Source of the DNA: Chloroflexota bacterium
GTDB taxonomy: Bacteria; Chloroflexota; Anaerolineae; J036; Brachytrichaceae
DNA length: 63,185 nucleotides
Reading direction: 5' to 3'
NCBI GenBank assembly: GCA_025354985.1
Contig: JANXLU010000056.1
Span: 1 to 63,185 of the forward strand
Shown here: positions 38,382 to 46,295 of the stretch, piece after piece
Numbering within the stretch: position 1 is the stretch's first letter
Layout: each line of letters starts with the position of its first letter
Made by a program: the position numbers and the translations under genes
The notes under the pieces: model-generated
Database searches by the model: none
What the model was told of the DNA's origin: nothing
What the model saw: the letters and a program-made list of their open reading frames with translations, nothing else

Positions 38382-39095
38382 ATGAAACTACATCTGAAAA
38401 TCAAGCGATTCAACCCCGAAATCGATAAGAAGCCGTATTGGGGTGAATACGATATTGAAGTGGACGAGATGGATCGCGTTCTGGATGCGCTGCAGGAGGT
38501 AAAGTGGACCGTGGATGGCACCCTGGCGCTGCGCCGCAGCTGCGCCCATGGGATTTGCGGCAGCGATGCCATGCGCATCAACGGGCGCAACCGTCTGGCC
38601 TGCAAGTGTCTGATCAAGGATGAGATCAAGAACGGTCAGATTACGGTCGAGCCAATTCTGGGCCTAAAAGTGCAAAAGGACATGATCGTGGACATGGAGC
38701 CGTTTTTTGCCCACTATCGCAGTGTGCTGCCATTCCTGGTAAATAAGGACCCGTTGCCTGAAAACGGTCGCGAGCGTCTGCAAACCATCGCCGACCGCGA
38801 GCGCTTTGATGACACCACCAAGTGCATCTTGTGCGCGTGTTGCACCACCAGCTGCCCCAGCTTTTGGGCGCGTGGTGAATATGTCGGCCCGGCCGCCATT
38901 GTCCAGGCCCATCGCTTCATTTTTGACAGTCGTGATCAGGCGGCGCAGGAGCGCCTCGAGGTGTTGAGCGAGGTGGACGGTGTGTGGCGCTGCCGAACCG
39001 TGTTCAACTGCACGGATGCCTGCCCGCGCGGTATCGAGGTCACCAAGGCAATCGGTGAGGTAAAGGCGGCACTCCGCACCGGCATCATCGCCTGA
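38382..39095 (+). CDS. sdhB: Succinate dehydrogenase iron-sulfur subunit SdhB
   Basis: Iron-sulfur subunit of 237 residues. The [2Fe-2S] ligands lie in RRSCAHGICGSDA and LAC; the [4Fe-4S] and [3Fe-4S] ligands lie in CILCACCTTSCPSFW and FNCTDACPRGIEVTKAI. All expected cysteines are present. It sits 9 nt after sdhA. The ending with IGEVK is standard for the family, so the gene is complete. Confidence 0.95.
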   Translation: MKLHLKIKRFNPEIDKKPYWGEYDIEVDEMDRVLDALQEVKWTVDGTLALRRSCAHGICGSDAMRINGRNRLACKCLIKDEIKNGQITVEPILGLKVQKDMIVDMEPFFAHYRSVLPFLVNKDPLPENGRERLQTIADRERFDDTTKCILCACCTTSCPSFWARGEYVGPAAIVQAHRFIFDSRDQAAQERLEVLSEVDGVWRCRTVFNCTDACPRGIEVTKAIGEVKAALRTGIIA

Positions 39096-39154
39096 TCGCA
39101 CGCGATTAGCCCGGGTGCGCAGGGTTGTCGGCACGTAGCTGCAAGGGTGGGCGG

Positions 39155-40834
39155 ATGATTAGCTCGCAAAAGAAGACCCGCAAGCCACGCTCCGGCCAGC
39201 GTGGTCGCGCGGTGGAATCATCCGCGCGGCAGGATGTCGTTCGGATCATCGGTGCCGAACCCTATCGCAGGGATCTGCTAATCGAATATCTTCACCTGCT
39301 CCAGGATGCGTTTGGTGCTTTGTTTGCACCCCACCTCGTGGCTCTCGCGGACGTGATGCGGCTTGCCCCTGTTGAAGTCTATGAGGTGGCCACGTTTTAT
39401 CATCACTTTGATGTGGTTGACCCGGCGCGCGGTGAGCCGCCCCCCGCGCCGACCACGGTTCGCATATGCGATTCGATAACCTGCGCGTTGTTTGGCGCCG
39501 AACTATTGATTGCCGACGTGAAAGCCGCGAACTTGGGCGCGGATGTGCGGATTCAACGCGTTCCCTGTGTCGGTCGGTGTGACGCCGCACCCGTTGCGGT
39601 GGTTGGGGAAAACCCAATTTCAGGCGCGACCGTGGTGAAAATCGACGCCGCGTTGGAGCGCAATGAACGAACCGCGCTAATACCGGATGCGGTCGGCTTT
39701 GACGCGTACGTGTCTGCTGGCGGGTACGAGCTGCTGCTCCAACTGCAGACTGGCCGGGTTTCTGGCGAAGATATCATCGCCGCGCTTGAGGCGGGTGGGT
39801 TGCGTGGTTTTGGGGGCGCCGGTTTTAACGCTGGGCGCAAGTGGCGCATCGTGGGCGCACAACCCGGACCCCGCAATTTTTGCGTAAATATTGATGAGGG
39901 CGAGCCCGGCACCTTCAAGGATCGCGTGATTCTCGAAACCGATCCGCACCGCATGATCGAGGGCGCACTGATCGCGGCCCACATCGTTGGGTGCGCCCAT
40001 ATCTATTTGTATCTGCGCGATGAATATGCCGGAGTGCGCGCCCTTCTCATCCGTGAGCTGGCGCGGGTGCGCCAGGCGCCTTTCTTTGCGAAGTGCGGGC
40101 TTGCGATTGAGCTGCGCCGCGGCGCGGGCGCTTATGTGTGCGGCGAAGAAAGCGCGATGATCGAGAGCATTGAGGGCCGGCGTGGTCTGCCCCGCTTGCG
40201 CCCGCCCTATGTGGCCGAAGTTGGATTGTTTGGCCGGCCCACCCTGGTTCATAACTGTGAAACGCTGTGGTGGGTGCGTGATATTTTTCAGCGCGGAGCG
40301 GCGTGGTTCGCGGCGCACGGCCGCAATGGCCGTGCCGGGCTGCGTCGGTTTAGTGTCAGCGGACGCGTGCGCGAACCCGGTGTAAAGCTTGCACCGGCGG
40401 GTATCACCGTGCGCGAATTAATCGACGAATTTTGCGGCGGCATGCTCCCGGGCCATGAGCTGTACGCCTATTTTCCGGGTGGCGCGAGCGGTGGAATGCT
40501 GCCCGCGCGTTTGGCCGACGTGCCGCTTGACTTTGACACCCTGCAGCCGCACGGCAGCTTTATCGGCTCTGCGGCGGTGATCGTGTTGGGCCACCACGAT
40601 TCTGCACGCGCCGCGGCCCTCAACGCCATGCGCTTTTTCAAACATGAGAGCTGTGGACAGTGCACACCCTGCCGCTCGGGAACCGCGCGCGCCGCCGAGC
40701 TAATGCAGCAGCCAACATGGGATGCGCCGTTGATGCAAGACCTGTCCCGGGTCATGATCGATGCTTCCATTTGTGGGTTGGGTCAGGCCGCGCCAAACCC
40801 CATGCTGAGTGTGCTTAAATACTTTAACCAATGA
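39155..40834 (+). CDS. NAD-dependent formate dehydrogenase NuoE-NuoF fusion subunit
   Basis: A 559-residue fusion. Residues about 30-165 are NuoE/FdsG-like, with the [2Fe-2S] ligands in CDSITC and CVGRC. The rest is NuoF/FdsB-like: GLRGFGGAGFNAGRKW, VNIDEGEPGTFKDR (NADH/FMN site), YVCGEESAMIESIEG and the [4Fe-4S] motif ESCGQCTPCRSGT with a last Cys in ICGLG. It passes electrons between the formate-oxidising subunit and NAD. The ATG at 39155 was preferred to the upstream TTG at 39125, which adds a non-conserved leader. Its stop overlaps the next gene (ATGA). The molybdenum subunit two genes downstream makes formate dehydrogenase, rather than complex I, the likely complex. Confidence 0.87.
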   Translation: MISSQKKTRKPRSGQRGRAVESSARQDVVRIIGAEPYRRDLLIEYLHLLQDAFGALFAPHLVALADVMRLAPVEVYEVATFYHHFDVVDPARGEPPPAPTTVRICDSITCALFGAELLIADVKAANLGADVRIQRVPCVGRCDAAPVAVVGENPISGATVVKIDAALERNERTALIPDAVGFDAYVSAGGYELLLQLQTGRVSGEDIIAALEAGGLRGFGGAGFNAGRKWRIVGAQPGPRNFCVNIDEGEPGTFKDRVILETDPHRMIEGALIAAHIVGCAHIYLYLRDEYAGVRALLIRELARVRQAPFFAKCGLAIELRRGAGAYVCGEESAMIESIEGRRGLPRLRPPYVAEVGLFGRPTLVHNCETLWWVRDIFQRGAAWFAAHGRNGRAGLRRFSVSGRVREPGVKLAPAGITVRELIDEFCGGMLPGHELYAYFPGGASGGMLPARLADVPLDFDTLQPHGSFIGSAAVIVLGHHDSARAAALNAMRFFKHESCGQCTPCRSGTARAAELMQQPTWDAPLMQDLSRVMIDASICGLGQAAPNPMLSVLKYFNQ

Positions 40835-41208
40835 ACCAACCAATTCAGGCGCGCAACGTCTTGGGCGGGCCGCTGCTGCCGTGTAGTTTTGACCCGCTCA
40901 CCGGGTGGTATCGGGATGGCTGCTGCAACACCGGCCCGGGCGATACCGGCTTGCACACGCTGTGTGCCCGGATGACCGACGAATTTTTGCGCTTTAGCTT
41001 TGACGCGGGGAATGACCTCATCACGCCGCATCCTGAGTTTGAGTTCCCGGGGCTCAAGGCGGGCGACCACTGGTGCATGTGCATCACCCGCTGGATCGAT
41101 GCCTTTGACGCCGGAGTAATCGCGCCCGTGGTGCTCGAATCCACGCATATCTCGGCTCTGGAGTTCGTGGACTTGCGCACCCTGCAGGCGCATGCGCTGA
41201 TCGTGTGA
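40831..41208 (+). CDS. DUF2237 family protein
   Basis: A 125-residue soluble protein whose core is the DUF2237 pattern: NVLGGPLLPCSFDPLTGWYR, DGCCNTGPGDTG, FSFDAGNDL, and the Cys/Trp-rich GDHWCMCITRW. The five cysteines are a family feature and could bind a metal. It overlaps the fusion-subunit gene by 4 nt (ATGA) and ends 7 nt before the catalytic subunit, so it is part of the formate dehydrogenase operon. DUF2237 has no known function; an assembly or cofactor role is inferred from position only. Confidence 0.85.
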   Translation: MNQPIQARNVLGGPLLPCSFDPLTGWYRDGCCNTGPGDTGLHTLCARMTDEFLRFSFDAGNDLITPHPEFEFPGLKAGDHWCMCITRWIDAFDAGVIAPVVLESTHISALEFVDLRTLQAHALIV

Positions 41209-41215
41209 CCCGCCC

Positions 41216-44002
41216 ATGATTGCGTTTACGCTGGATGGGGTGGAGGTCCTTGCCCGCGACGGCGAGACGATTTTGCAGTCCGCCAAACGCGTCGGTGTCG
41301 CGATCCCTCATCTGTGCTTTAAGGAAGGCATGCCCACCTCGGGCAACTGTCGCGCGTGCGTGGTTGAGATCGCCGGCGAACGAGGGCTTGCGCCATCCTG
41401 CTGCCGCGCCCCCAAACCGGGCATGGTGGTGCAGGCGCACAGCCCGCGTGCCGTCCACTCCCAGCGCATGGTCATCGAGTTGCTTAAGAGCGACGTAACC
41501 GCGGAGATTCGCTCGCCGGATTCCGAGCTTGAAGTCTGGGCTACTCATCTTGGCGTCGAACATCCGCGGTTTGCCCGGCGGGCGCTGCCTGGCACCGACA
41601 CGTCGCACCCCGCCATCACCGTAAACATGGACGCGTGCATCAATTGCACCCGATGCGTCCGTGCCTGTCGGGATGTGCAGGTAAACGACGTGATCGGGCT
41701 GGCCCACCGTGGCGACCACGCTCAAATTGTGTTTGATTTGGCCGATCCGATGGGCGCCAGTTCATGCGTTGGGTGTGGCGAATGTGTGCAAGCCTGCCCG
41801 ACCGGAGCCTTGCTGCCACGGGTGGCGCCCGTTGAAGTGCATGCGCATCCGGCCATCGCGACAAAGCAGGTGGACTCGGTGTGTCCCTACTGCGGTGTCG
41901 GCTGCCTGCTTACCTTTCATGTGGATGAAACCCGCAATACCATCGTCAAGGTCGATGGTCGGGATGGGCCCAGCAACCACGGTCGTCTGTGCGTCAAGGG
42001 GCGCTTTGGCTTTGACTACGTCAGCCATCGCCAACGATTAACCCGTCCGCTGATCCGTAAGCTTGGCATACCAAAAACCCTCGAGGGATTCGACCCCTCC
42101 AACCCCGATGCGGTGTTCCGTGAGGCCACGTGGGACGAGGCGCTTGCTTTTGCCGCGGGCGGATTAAAGTCTCTCCGTGACCAGCGGGGCAACCGTGCGT
42201 TGGCCGGGTTTGGCAGCGCCAAGGGTAGCAATGAAGAGGCCTATTTGTTTCAGAAGCTCGTGCGCCTGGGATTTGGCAACAACAACGTCGATCATTGCAC
42301 CCGGTTGTGCCACGCCTCCAGCGTCGCCGCGCTTCTGGAGGGCATCGGCAGTGGCGCAGTGAGCAATCAGGTGAGCGATGTGGCCGAGGCCGATGTCATG
42401 GTCGTCATTGGTAGCAACCCCACGGTCAACCACCCGGTGGCTGCCACGTTTATGAAGAACGCGGTTAAGGCGGGCAAAACCCTGATCGTGATGGATCCGC
42501 GTCGCACCGAGATTGCCCGGCACGCCAAACATGTATTGTTGTTCAAGCCCGACACCGACGTCGCGATGCTCAATGCACTGTTGCACACGATTATTGAGGA
42601 AGGCCTGGTAAACGAACAGTTTGTAACGACCCGCACGGAAGACTATGCCCTTCTGGTGGCACAGGTGGCTGACTATGCGCCCGAAAAGGTTTCGGAACTG
42701 TGTGGCATCCCTGCTGCAGAGTTACGCCAGGTCGCCCGAACGTATGCAACCGCCAGGGCCGCCATAATTTTTTGGGGCATGGGCATCAGCCAGCACATCC
42801 ACGGAACCGACAACGCACGCTGCCTGATCGCGCTGGCCTTGATCACCGGTCAGATTGGGCGACCGGGAACCGGGCTGCACCCCCTCCGCGGGCAAAACAA
42901 CGTGCAGGGGGCCAGTGATGCCGGCCTTATCCCGATGATGCTGCCGGACTATCGCCGCGTCGACAATCCCGTGGCCCGGGCCCAGATCGAGGCATTGTGG
43001 GGTGCGGCCATTGACCCCCAGCCCGGGCTCACCGTGATTGAAATCATGCATGCCATTTTGCGCGGTGAGATCGCCGGGATGTATGTGATAGGTGAGAACC
43101 CGGCCATGAGCGACCCAAACCTTGAACACTCACGTGAGGCACTGGCCGCCCTCGAGCACCTGGTGGTGCAGGACCTGTTTCTCACGGAGACCTGCGCCTA
43201 TGCCGACGTGGTGCTCCCGGCCAGCGCCTGGCCTGAGAAAAATGGCACGGTTACCAACACCGATCGGCGTGTGCAGCTTGGGCGTCAGGCGATCGCGCCG
43301 CCGGGTGATGCGCGACAGGACTTGTGGATCATTCTGGAAATGGCCAAACGATTGGGTCTTAAGCAGGACCTCGGTTCTGCCAACCCGGCCGGCGACCAGG
43401 CCAAAACCAGTTATGGTTTTGACAGCATGGGTGCGACCCGTGCGGTCTACGAAGAGATGCGCCGCGCCATGCCCAGCATCGGGGGCCTGTCCTGGGAGCA
43501 ACTTGTGCGTGAAGGCTCGGTTACCTATCCATATCCGGTGCCGGGCGGTGAAAGCGAGCGTATTCTGTTTCGTGAGCGCTTCCCCACGGCCAGCGGCAGG
43601 GCGCGCATTGTGCCGGCTGGGTTTACCCACGCCGATGAATTGCCTGATGAATCCTATCCGTTTGTGTTCCTTACGGGGCGGCAGCTGGAGCACTGGCACA
43701 CCGGCGCCATGACCCGCCGGGCCACCAGGCTGGACGAGCTGGAACCCGGACCAACCGTGTCCATCCATCCCGATGACATGCTTCAGCTGGGTGCGCAACC
43801 TGGTGACGAGATCACAATCACCTCGCGACGCGGCAGTGTCCGCTGCATGGTTCGCGTCGATGATGGTCTGCAGCGTGGTCAGGTATTTATGCCATTCGCC
43901 TACGTGGAAGCCGCCGCGAATCTGCTGACCAATGAAGCCTATGATCCTTTCGGCAAGATTCCGGAATTTAAATATTGCGCCGTCCGCATTGCCACGCACT
44001 GA
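41216..44002 (+). CDS. NAD-dependent formate dehydrogenase, molybdenum/tungsten catalytic subunit
   Basis: A 928-residue catalytic subunit. An N-terminal [2Fe-2S] domain has Cys34, 45, 48 and 62/63. The His/Cys cluster region that follows in complex I and FdsA-type subunits lacks cysteines (HSQRMVIELLKSDVTAEI), so that cluster is probably lost. Two [4Fe-4S] motifs follow (CINCTRCVRAC and CVGCGECVQACP), then VCPYCGVGC and RLCVKG bind the proximal cluster. DHCTRLCHASSVA places Cys361 at the Mo/W-ligand position (Sec in some homologs). Pterin-binding motifs (GSNPTVNHPV, GQNNVQGASD) and the C-terminal EHWHTGAMTRRA complete it. It is followed by a small ORF and a repeat. Confidence 0.92.
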   Translation: MIAFTLDGVEVLARDGETILQSAKRVGVAIPHLCFKEGMPTSGNCRACVVEIAGERGLAPSCCRAPKPGMVVQAHSPRAVHSQRMVIELLKSDVTAEIRSPDSELEVWATHLGVEHPRFARRALPGTDTSHPAITVNMDACINCTRCVRACRDVQVNDVIGLAHRGDHAQIVFDLADPMGASSCVGCGECVQACPTGALLPRVAPVEVHAHPAIATKQVDSVCPYCGVGCLLTFHVDETRNTIVKVDGRDGPSNHGRLCVKGRFGFDYVSHRQRLTRPLIRKLGIPKTLEGFDPSNPDAVFREATWDEALAFAAGGLKSLRDQRGNRALAGFGSAKGSNEEAYLFQKLVRLGFGNNNVDHCTRLCHASSVAALLEGIGSGAVSNQVSDVAEADVMVVIGSNPTVNHPVAATFMKNAVKAGKTLIVMDPRRTEIARHAKHVLLFKPDTDVAMLNALLHTIIEEGLVNEQFVTTRTEDYALLVAQVADYAPEKVSELCGIPAAELRQVARTYATARAAIIFWGMGISQHIHGTDNARCLIALALITGQIGRPGTGLHPLRGQNNVQGASDAGLIPMMLPDYRRVDNPVARAQIEALWGAAIDPQPGLTVIEIMHAILRGEIAGMYVIGENPAMSDPNLEHSREALAALEHLVVQDLFLTETCAYADVVLPASAWPEKNGTVTNTDRRVQLGRQAIAPPGDARQDLWIILEMAKRLGLKQDLGSANPAGDQAKTSYGFDSMGATRAVYEEMRRAMPSIGGLSWEQLVREGSVTYPYPVPGGESERILFRERFPTASGRARIVPAGFTHADELPDESYPFVFLTGRQLEHWHTGAMTRRATRLDELEPGPTVSIHPDDMLQLGAQPGDEITITSRRGSVRCMVRVDDGLQRGQVFMPFAYVEAAANLLTNEAYDPFGKIPEFKYCAVRIATH

Positions 44003-44029
44003 CTTTGAATCCAACGAGGAGTGTCGACA

Positions 44030-44167
44030 ATGTGCGTGTCTATGATCAGTGCGCCGCGCGCCAGCGCCGCCGCGGTCACTGAGCGGAGCCGAAGTAACCC
44101 CGGCAGCACGGTCACGGTCACTGAGCGGAGCCGAAGTGACCCCGGCAGCACGGTCGCGGATCGCTGA
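44030..44167 (+). CDS. Possible 45-residue peptide with VTERSRS repeats
   Basis: An ORF too short for standard tracks but with a textbook start: GAGGAG at 44016-44021 lies 8 nt before the ATG. The peptide begins MCVSMISAPRASAAA and then runs through the duplicated repeat as VTERSRSNPGSTV and VTERSRSDPGSTV. The repeat-encoded part resembles peptides seen when palindromic repeats insert into coding frames of many genomes, so the original ORF may have been shorter or different. Whether it is translated is unknown. It lies 27 nt after the formate dehydrogenase stop. Confidence 0.3.
   Translation: MCVSMISAPRASAAAVTERSRSNPGSTVTVTERSRSDPGSTVADR
44074..44141 (+). repeat. Two copies of a palindromic repeat, 42-nt period
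   Basis: The 26-nt unit at 44116-44141 starts GGTCACT and ends AGTGACC, an inverted repeat around GAGCGGAGCCGA. The copy at 44074-44099 differs by one base. Between them is CCGGCAGCAC-type spacer, so the full direct repeat is 42 nt long and encodes 14 residues in one frame. Confidence 0.8.
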
Positions 44168-44265
44168 CTAATTGGTCACGCGGTTGTGCGTGTGGATATT
44201 TGGGCAGACATATCAAACGCACCTTCGCGCGAAATCGACCCGGGCTGAAGGCATGGCCGCAGATA

Positions 44266-44748
44266 CTACATCCGGGCAAATACGCGGTACCTTGCCAGGT
44301 TAAACTGCAAAAACAAAAAGCAGCCCACGCAGAATCCCAGCAGCGCAACCGTCGCAGCCGCGGCCACCATCCCGGCAAAAACCCAACCAAGCACCGGCAG
44401 GCCAACCAGAAACGCCAGCGTCGAACCACCCAGCAGGATGGCCGCGATTGAATTGTTAAACCGCATCAACCGCTTATCCTCCTGCTCCGCCCGATTCAAC
44501 ACGTCGGCCGGGATAATTGCCGTTCCCAATTTGAAGATTGGGCTGGCGCGCCTCCCAAATAGCGCCGCAGGTGCGATGATCGCAAACAGCACCGCGATGA
44601 GCCAGGTTTGGCCGGAGACGGCGGCCAGCGCGATGGCGACCACGATCGTGGCCCGATTGAGTGTCACGATTGGCGCCGGAATGCCGTCGATGCACGCGTT
44701 TGCGCTGCGATCGGCAACCCCGATGAAAGACTTATTGTTGTTGGTCAT
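44266..44748 (-). CDS. DUF4395 domain membrane protein
   Basis: A 160-residue protein from the ATG at 44748, which lies directly after a terminator-like hairpin. The start pattern DRSANACIDGIPAPIVTLNR and the hydrophobic pairs (TIVVAIALAAVSG, LIAVLFAIIAPAALFG; LAFLVGLPVLGWVFAGMV, ATVALLGFCVGCFLFL) fit DUF4395, predicted four-helix membrane proteins often near thioredoxin or rhodanese genes. The frame is open farther upstream to 44844, but that stretch encodes the leader hairpins and is not protein-like. The neighbour on the other side is a DNA glycosylase, so context does not help. Function unknown. Confidence 0.78.
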   Translation of the reverse strand: MTNNNKSFIGVADRSANACIDGIPAPIVTLNRATIVVAIALAAVSGQTWLIAVLFAIIAPAALFGRRASPIFKLGTAIIPADVLNRAEQEDKRLMRFNNSIAAILLGGSTLAFLVGLPVLGWVFAGMVAAAATVALLGFCVGCFLFLQFNLARYRVFARM

Positions 44749-44750
44749 TG

Positions 44751-44788
44751 AATAAAAAGAGCCGCGCCAATCTTGCTGGCGCGGCTCT
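44751..44788 (-). terminator. Terminator-like hairpin abutting the DUF4395 start codon
   Basis: A perfect 12-bp stem: on the plus strand AGAGCCGCGCCA (44758-44769) pairs with TGGCGCGGCTCT (44777-44788) around a 7-nt loop. On the minus strand it is followed by TTTTTATT (44751-44758), and the ATG begins at 44748. A transcript read from the promoter at 44934-44961 would end immediately before the gene unless the hairpin is prevented. Confidence 0.8.
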
Positions 44789-44821
44789 GAATTAGCGAAA
44801 AAAAGTTTGCGGTCAGACGGT

Positions 44822-44851
44822 AAAAAAACGGTCGCATGCGCCATGCAACCG
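44822..44851 (-). terminator. Intrinsic terminator with T7 run in the DUF4395 leader
   Basis: Stem CGGTCGCATG (44829-44838) pairs with CATGCAACCG (44842-44851), with one G-T wobble and a 3-nt loop. On the minus strand seven T residues follow (44822-44828). It lies about 75 nt after the predicted transcription start. Confidence 0.8.
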
Positions 44852-44933
44852 GCAGGTGCGCCGGCTTTTACACCGGAATATATTCAAGGCCGCATCCGCG
44901 CGGCTTTGGCTCAATGACATGTACACAGGCACA

Positions 44934-44961
44934 ATTATAAGGGTTCGGCCATTAGAATCAA
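44934..44961 (-). promoter_or_regulatory. Promoter for the DUF4395 leader RNA
   Basis: On the minus strand TTGATT (44956-44961) is followed after 16 nt by a perfect TATAAT (44934-44939). Transcription would start near 44927. Confidence 0.6.
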
Positions 44962-44972
44962 TCAATCGCGCA

Positions 44973-44978
44973 TAGAAT
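44973..44978 (+). promoter_or_regulatory. -10 box TAGAAT before the glycosylase gene
   Basis: TAGAAT ends 15 nt before the ATG at 44994. A second TAGAAT lies at 44953-44958. No Shine-Dalgarno is visible, so the leader is at most a few nucleotides. The region is shared with the divergent leader promoter. Confidence 0.4.
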
Positions 44979-44993
44979 AAATGTTCTGAAATC

Positions 44994-46268
44994 ATGCCCG
45001 ACTCAATTCAAATATCCCCAACAGTGGCACGCCAATTTGTGCTTGGTAAACAGCAAATCTGGCCCGGTCGCCGCGAGCGCGGGCTGGAGGGCGCCGAGCG
45101 CGCCATGCGGAACATGGAACACCTCCAGCTTGACCCGCTTCAAATCATCGCACGAAGTCAAGACATCATGCTGCACAGCCGGGTGCTGGGCTACAAGCCG
45201 GATGATTGGCAAACGCTTACCTATGGTCAGCGTAAATTTTTTGACTGGGGTGGCTGGCTGGCTGTACGACCAATGGAAGAGCTGCCCTATTGGCGTCGGC
45301 TCATGCAGCGCGACCGCGATCTAAACCTCGATTGGCAAGCCGAGGAACGCAAGCATCGCACGGCGATTGAAGAAATGCGTGCGCTCCTAACCGTGCGTGA
45401 CACCGTGGCCAACCGGGATTTCAAAATGTCCGAGCGCACCCGGCACGAGGGTCATTACCGGGGACGTAAGGACAGTGCGCTGGCCCTGTATTACATGTGG
45501 CGCATGGGTGAAGTGATGACCCACCACCGCGAACGCTTTGAGCGTGTCTATGCCCGCACGGAGCTGGTTGCGCCATCCCACCTCATCACCGAAGCCGGCG
45601 ATGCCGAGACCGATGATTTCATGTTGCTAAAGGAAGTTGCCTTCTACGGTCTGCACAATGGTGTTGGGCTGCGCAGTCTGTGGCATCGGCCAATCTCGGC
45701 GGAAGAGCTACAGATGCACCTCACCCGACATGTCGAGGCCGGCAACCTCATTTCAGTTGCCGTCGAAGGCTGGAGGGAGAAATTTACCGCGCTGGCCGCC
45801 GACGCTCCATTCCTGCGTGAGCTAAACGCCGGTCGTGTGCCCGCTTCCTGGGTGCAGGACAAGGCCGGCGGTGCGCTGTCAACGACTGACGAATGCACGT
45901 TCCTCTCTCCCCTGGACAACGTCAGCGCGCGCAAACGCGCCGCGCGTTTGTTTGACTTTGATTACGTATGGGAGGTTTACACCAAGGAGCACTTGCGCAA
46001 GTTTGGATACTATGCGCTACCGGTCCTATGGGGTGACAGAATTGTGGCGCGTTTTGACAGCAAACTGGATCGCACCAGCAATACCTATGTGATCCTGGGG
46101 TTGTGGCTCGAAGACAAGTCCCTGGCAAAGGATCAGATGTTCGCGCAGGCGCTTGCCCGTGCATACGTGCACTTCACCAAATTCCTGTCAGCTGAAAAAC
46201 TAAACGTGACGGCAATCAAGCAACCATTGCTAAAGAGCGTGATCAAGGAACTGTTTAAGAAGGGTTGA
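44994..46268 (+). CDS. YcaQ-like DNA glycosylase (winged-helix HTH_42 family)
   Basis: A 424-residue protein of the HTH_42/YcaQ family. Characterised members (AlkZ, E. coli YcaQ) unhook interstrand DNA crosslinks. The catalytic Q-x-D motif typical of the YcaQ branch is visible as Gln45-x-Asp47 in EHLQLDPLQI; AlkZ has Q-x-Q instead. The family core FFDWGGWLAVRPMEELPYWR and the late LPVLWGDRIVARFDSKLDR are conserved. It stands alone between the divergent DUF4395 gene and the aminopeptidase, with its own weak promoter. Genotoxin protection is the likely role, by family. Confidence 0.85.
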   Translation: MPDSIQISPTVARQFVLGKQQIWPGRRERGLEGAERAMRNMEHLQLDPLQIIARSQDIMLHSRVLGYKPDDWQTLTYGQRKFFDWGGWLAVRPMEELPYWRRLMQRDRDLNLDWQAEERKHRTAIEEMRALLTVRDTVANRDFKMSERTRHEGHYRGRKDSALALYYMWRMGEVMTHHRERFERVYARTELVAPSHLITEAGDAETDDFMLLKEVAFYGLHNGVGLRSLWHRPISAEELQMHLTRHVEAGNLISVAVEGWREKFTALAADAPFLRELNAGRVPASWVQDKAGGALSTTDECTFLSPLDNVSARKRAARLFDFDYVWEVYTKEHLRKFGYYALPVLWGDRIVARFDSKLDRTSNTYVILGLWLEDKSLAKDQMFAQALARAYVHFTKFLSAEKLNVTAIKQPLLKSVIKELFKKG

Positions 46269-46282
46269 TCCCGGGTCGGCAC

Positions 46283-46288
46283 CATAAT
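46283..46288 (+). promoter_or_regulatory. -10 box CATAAT, 7 nt before the aminopeptidase ATG
   Basis: CATAAT (5/6) ends 7 nt before the ATG at 46296, with no Shine-Dalgarno, as expected for a leaderless transcript. The 27-nt gap after the glycosylase gene leaves no room for a long leader. Confidence 0.5.
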
Positions 46289-46295
46289 AGCCGGC

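Larger units (their letters stand above)
44749..44928 (-). ncRNA. Structured leader RNA upstream of the DUF4395 gene (candidate attenuator)
   Basis: The minus-strand transcript starting near 44927 would contain a GCCGC/GCGGC hairpin (44889-44904), a Pro-like CCGG-rich element (44852-44877), a terminator with a T7 run, a linker, then a second terminator hairpin that ends 2 nt before the start codon region. No known riboswitch consensus was recognised by eye. Confidence 0.5.

Noticed and set aside
44074-44141. Direct repeats resembling a CRISPR array.
   Set aside because: Only two copies, period 42 with a nearly identical spacer, palindromic and in a coding-like frame; no cas genes nearby.
44852-44877. 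Match to a known riboswitch (cobalamin, SAM, Moco, glycine) in the DUF4395 leader.
   Set aside because: None of the consensus core elements I know is present; only generic hairpins are seen.
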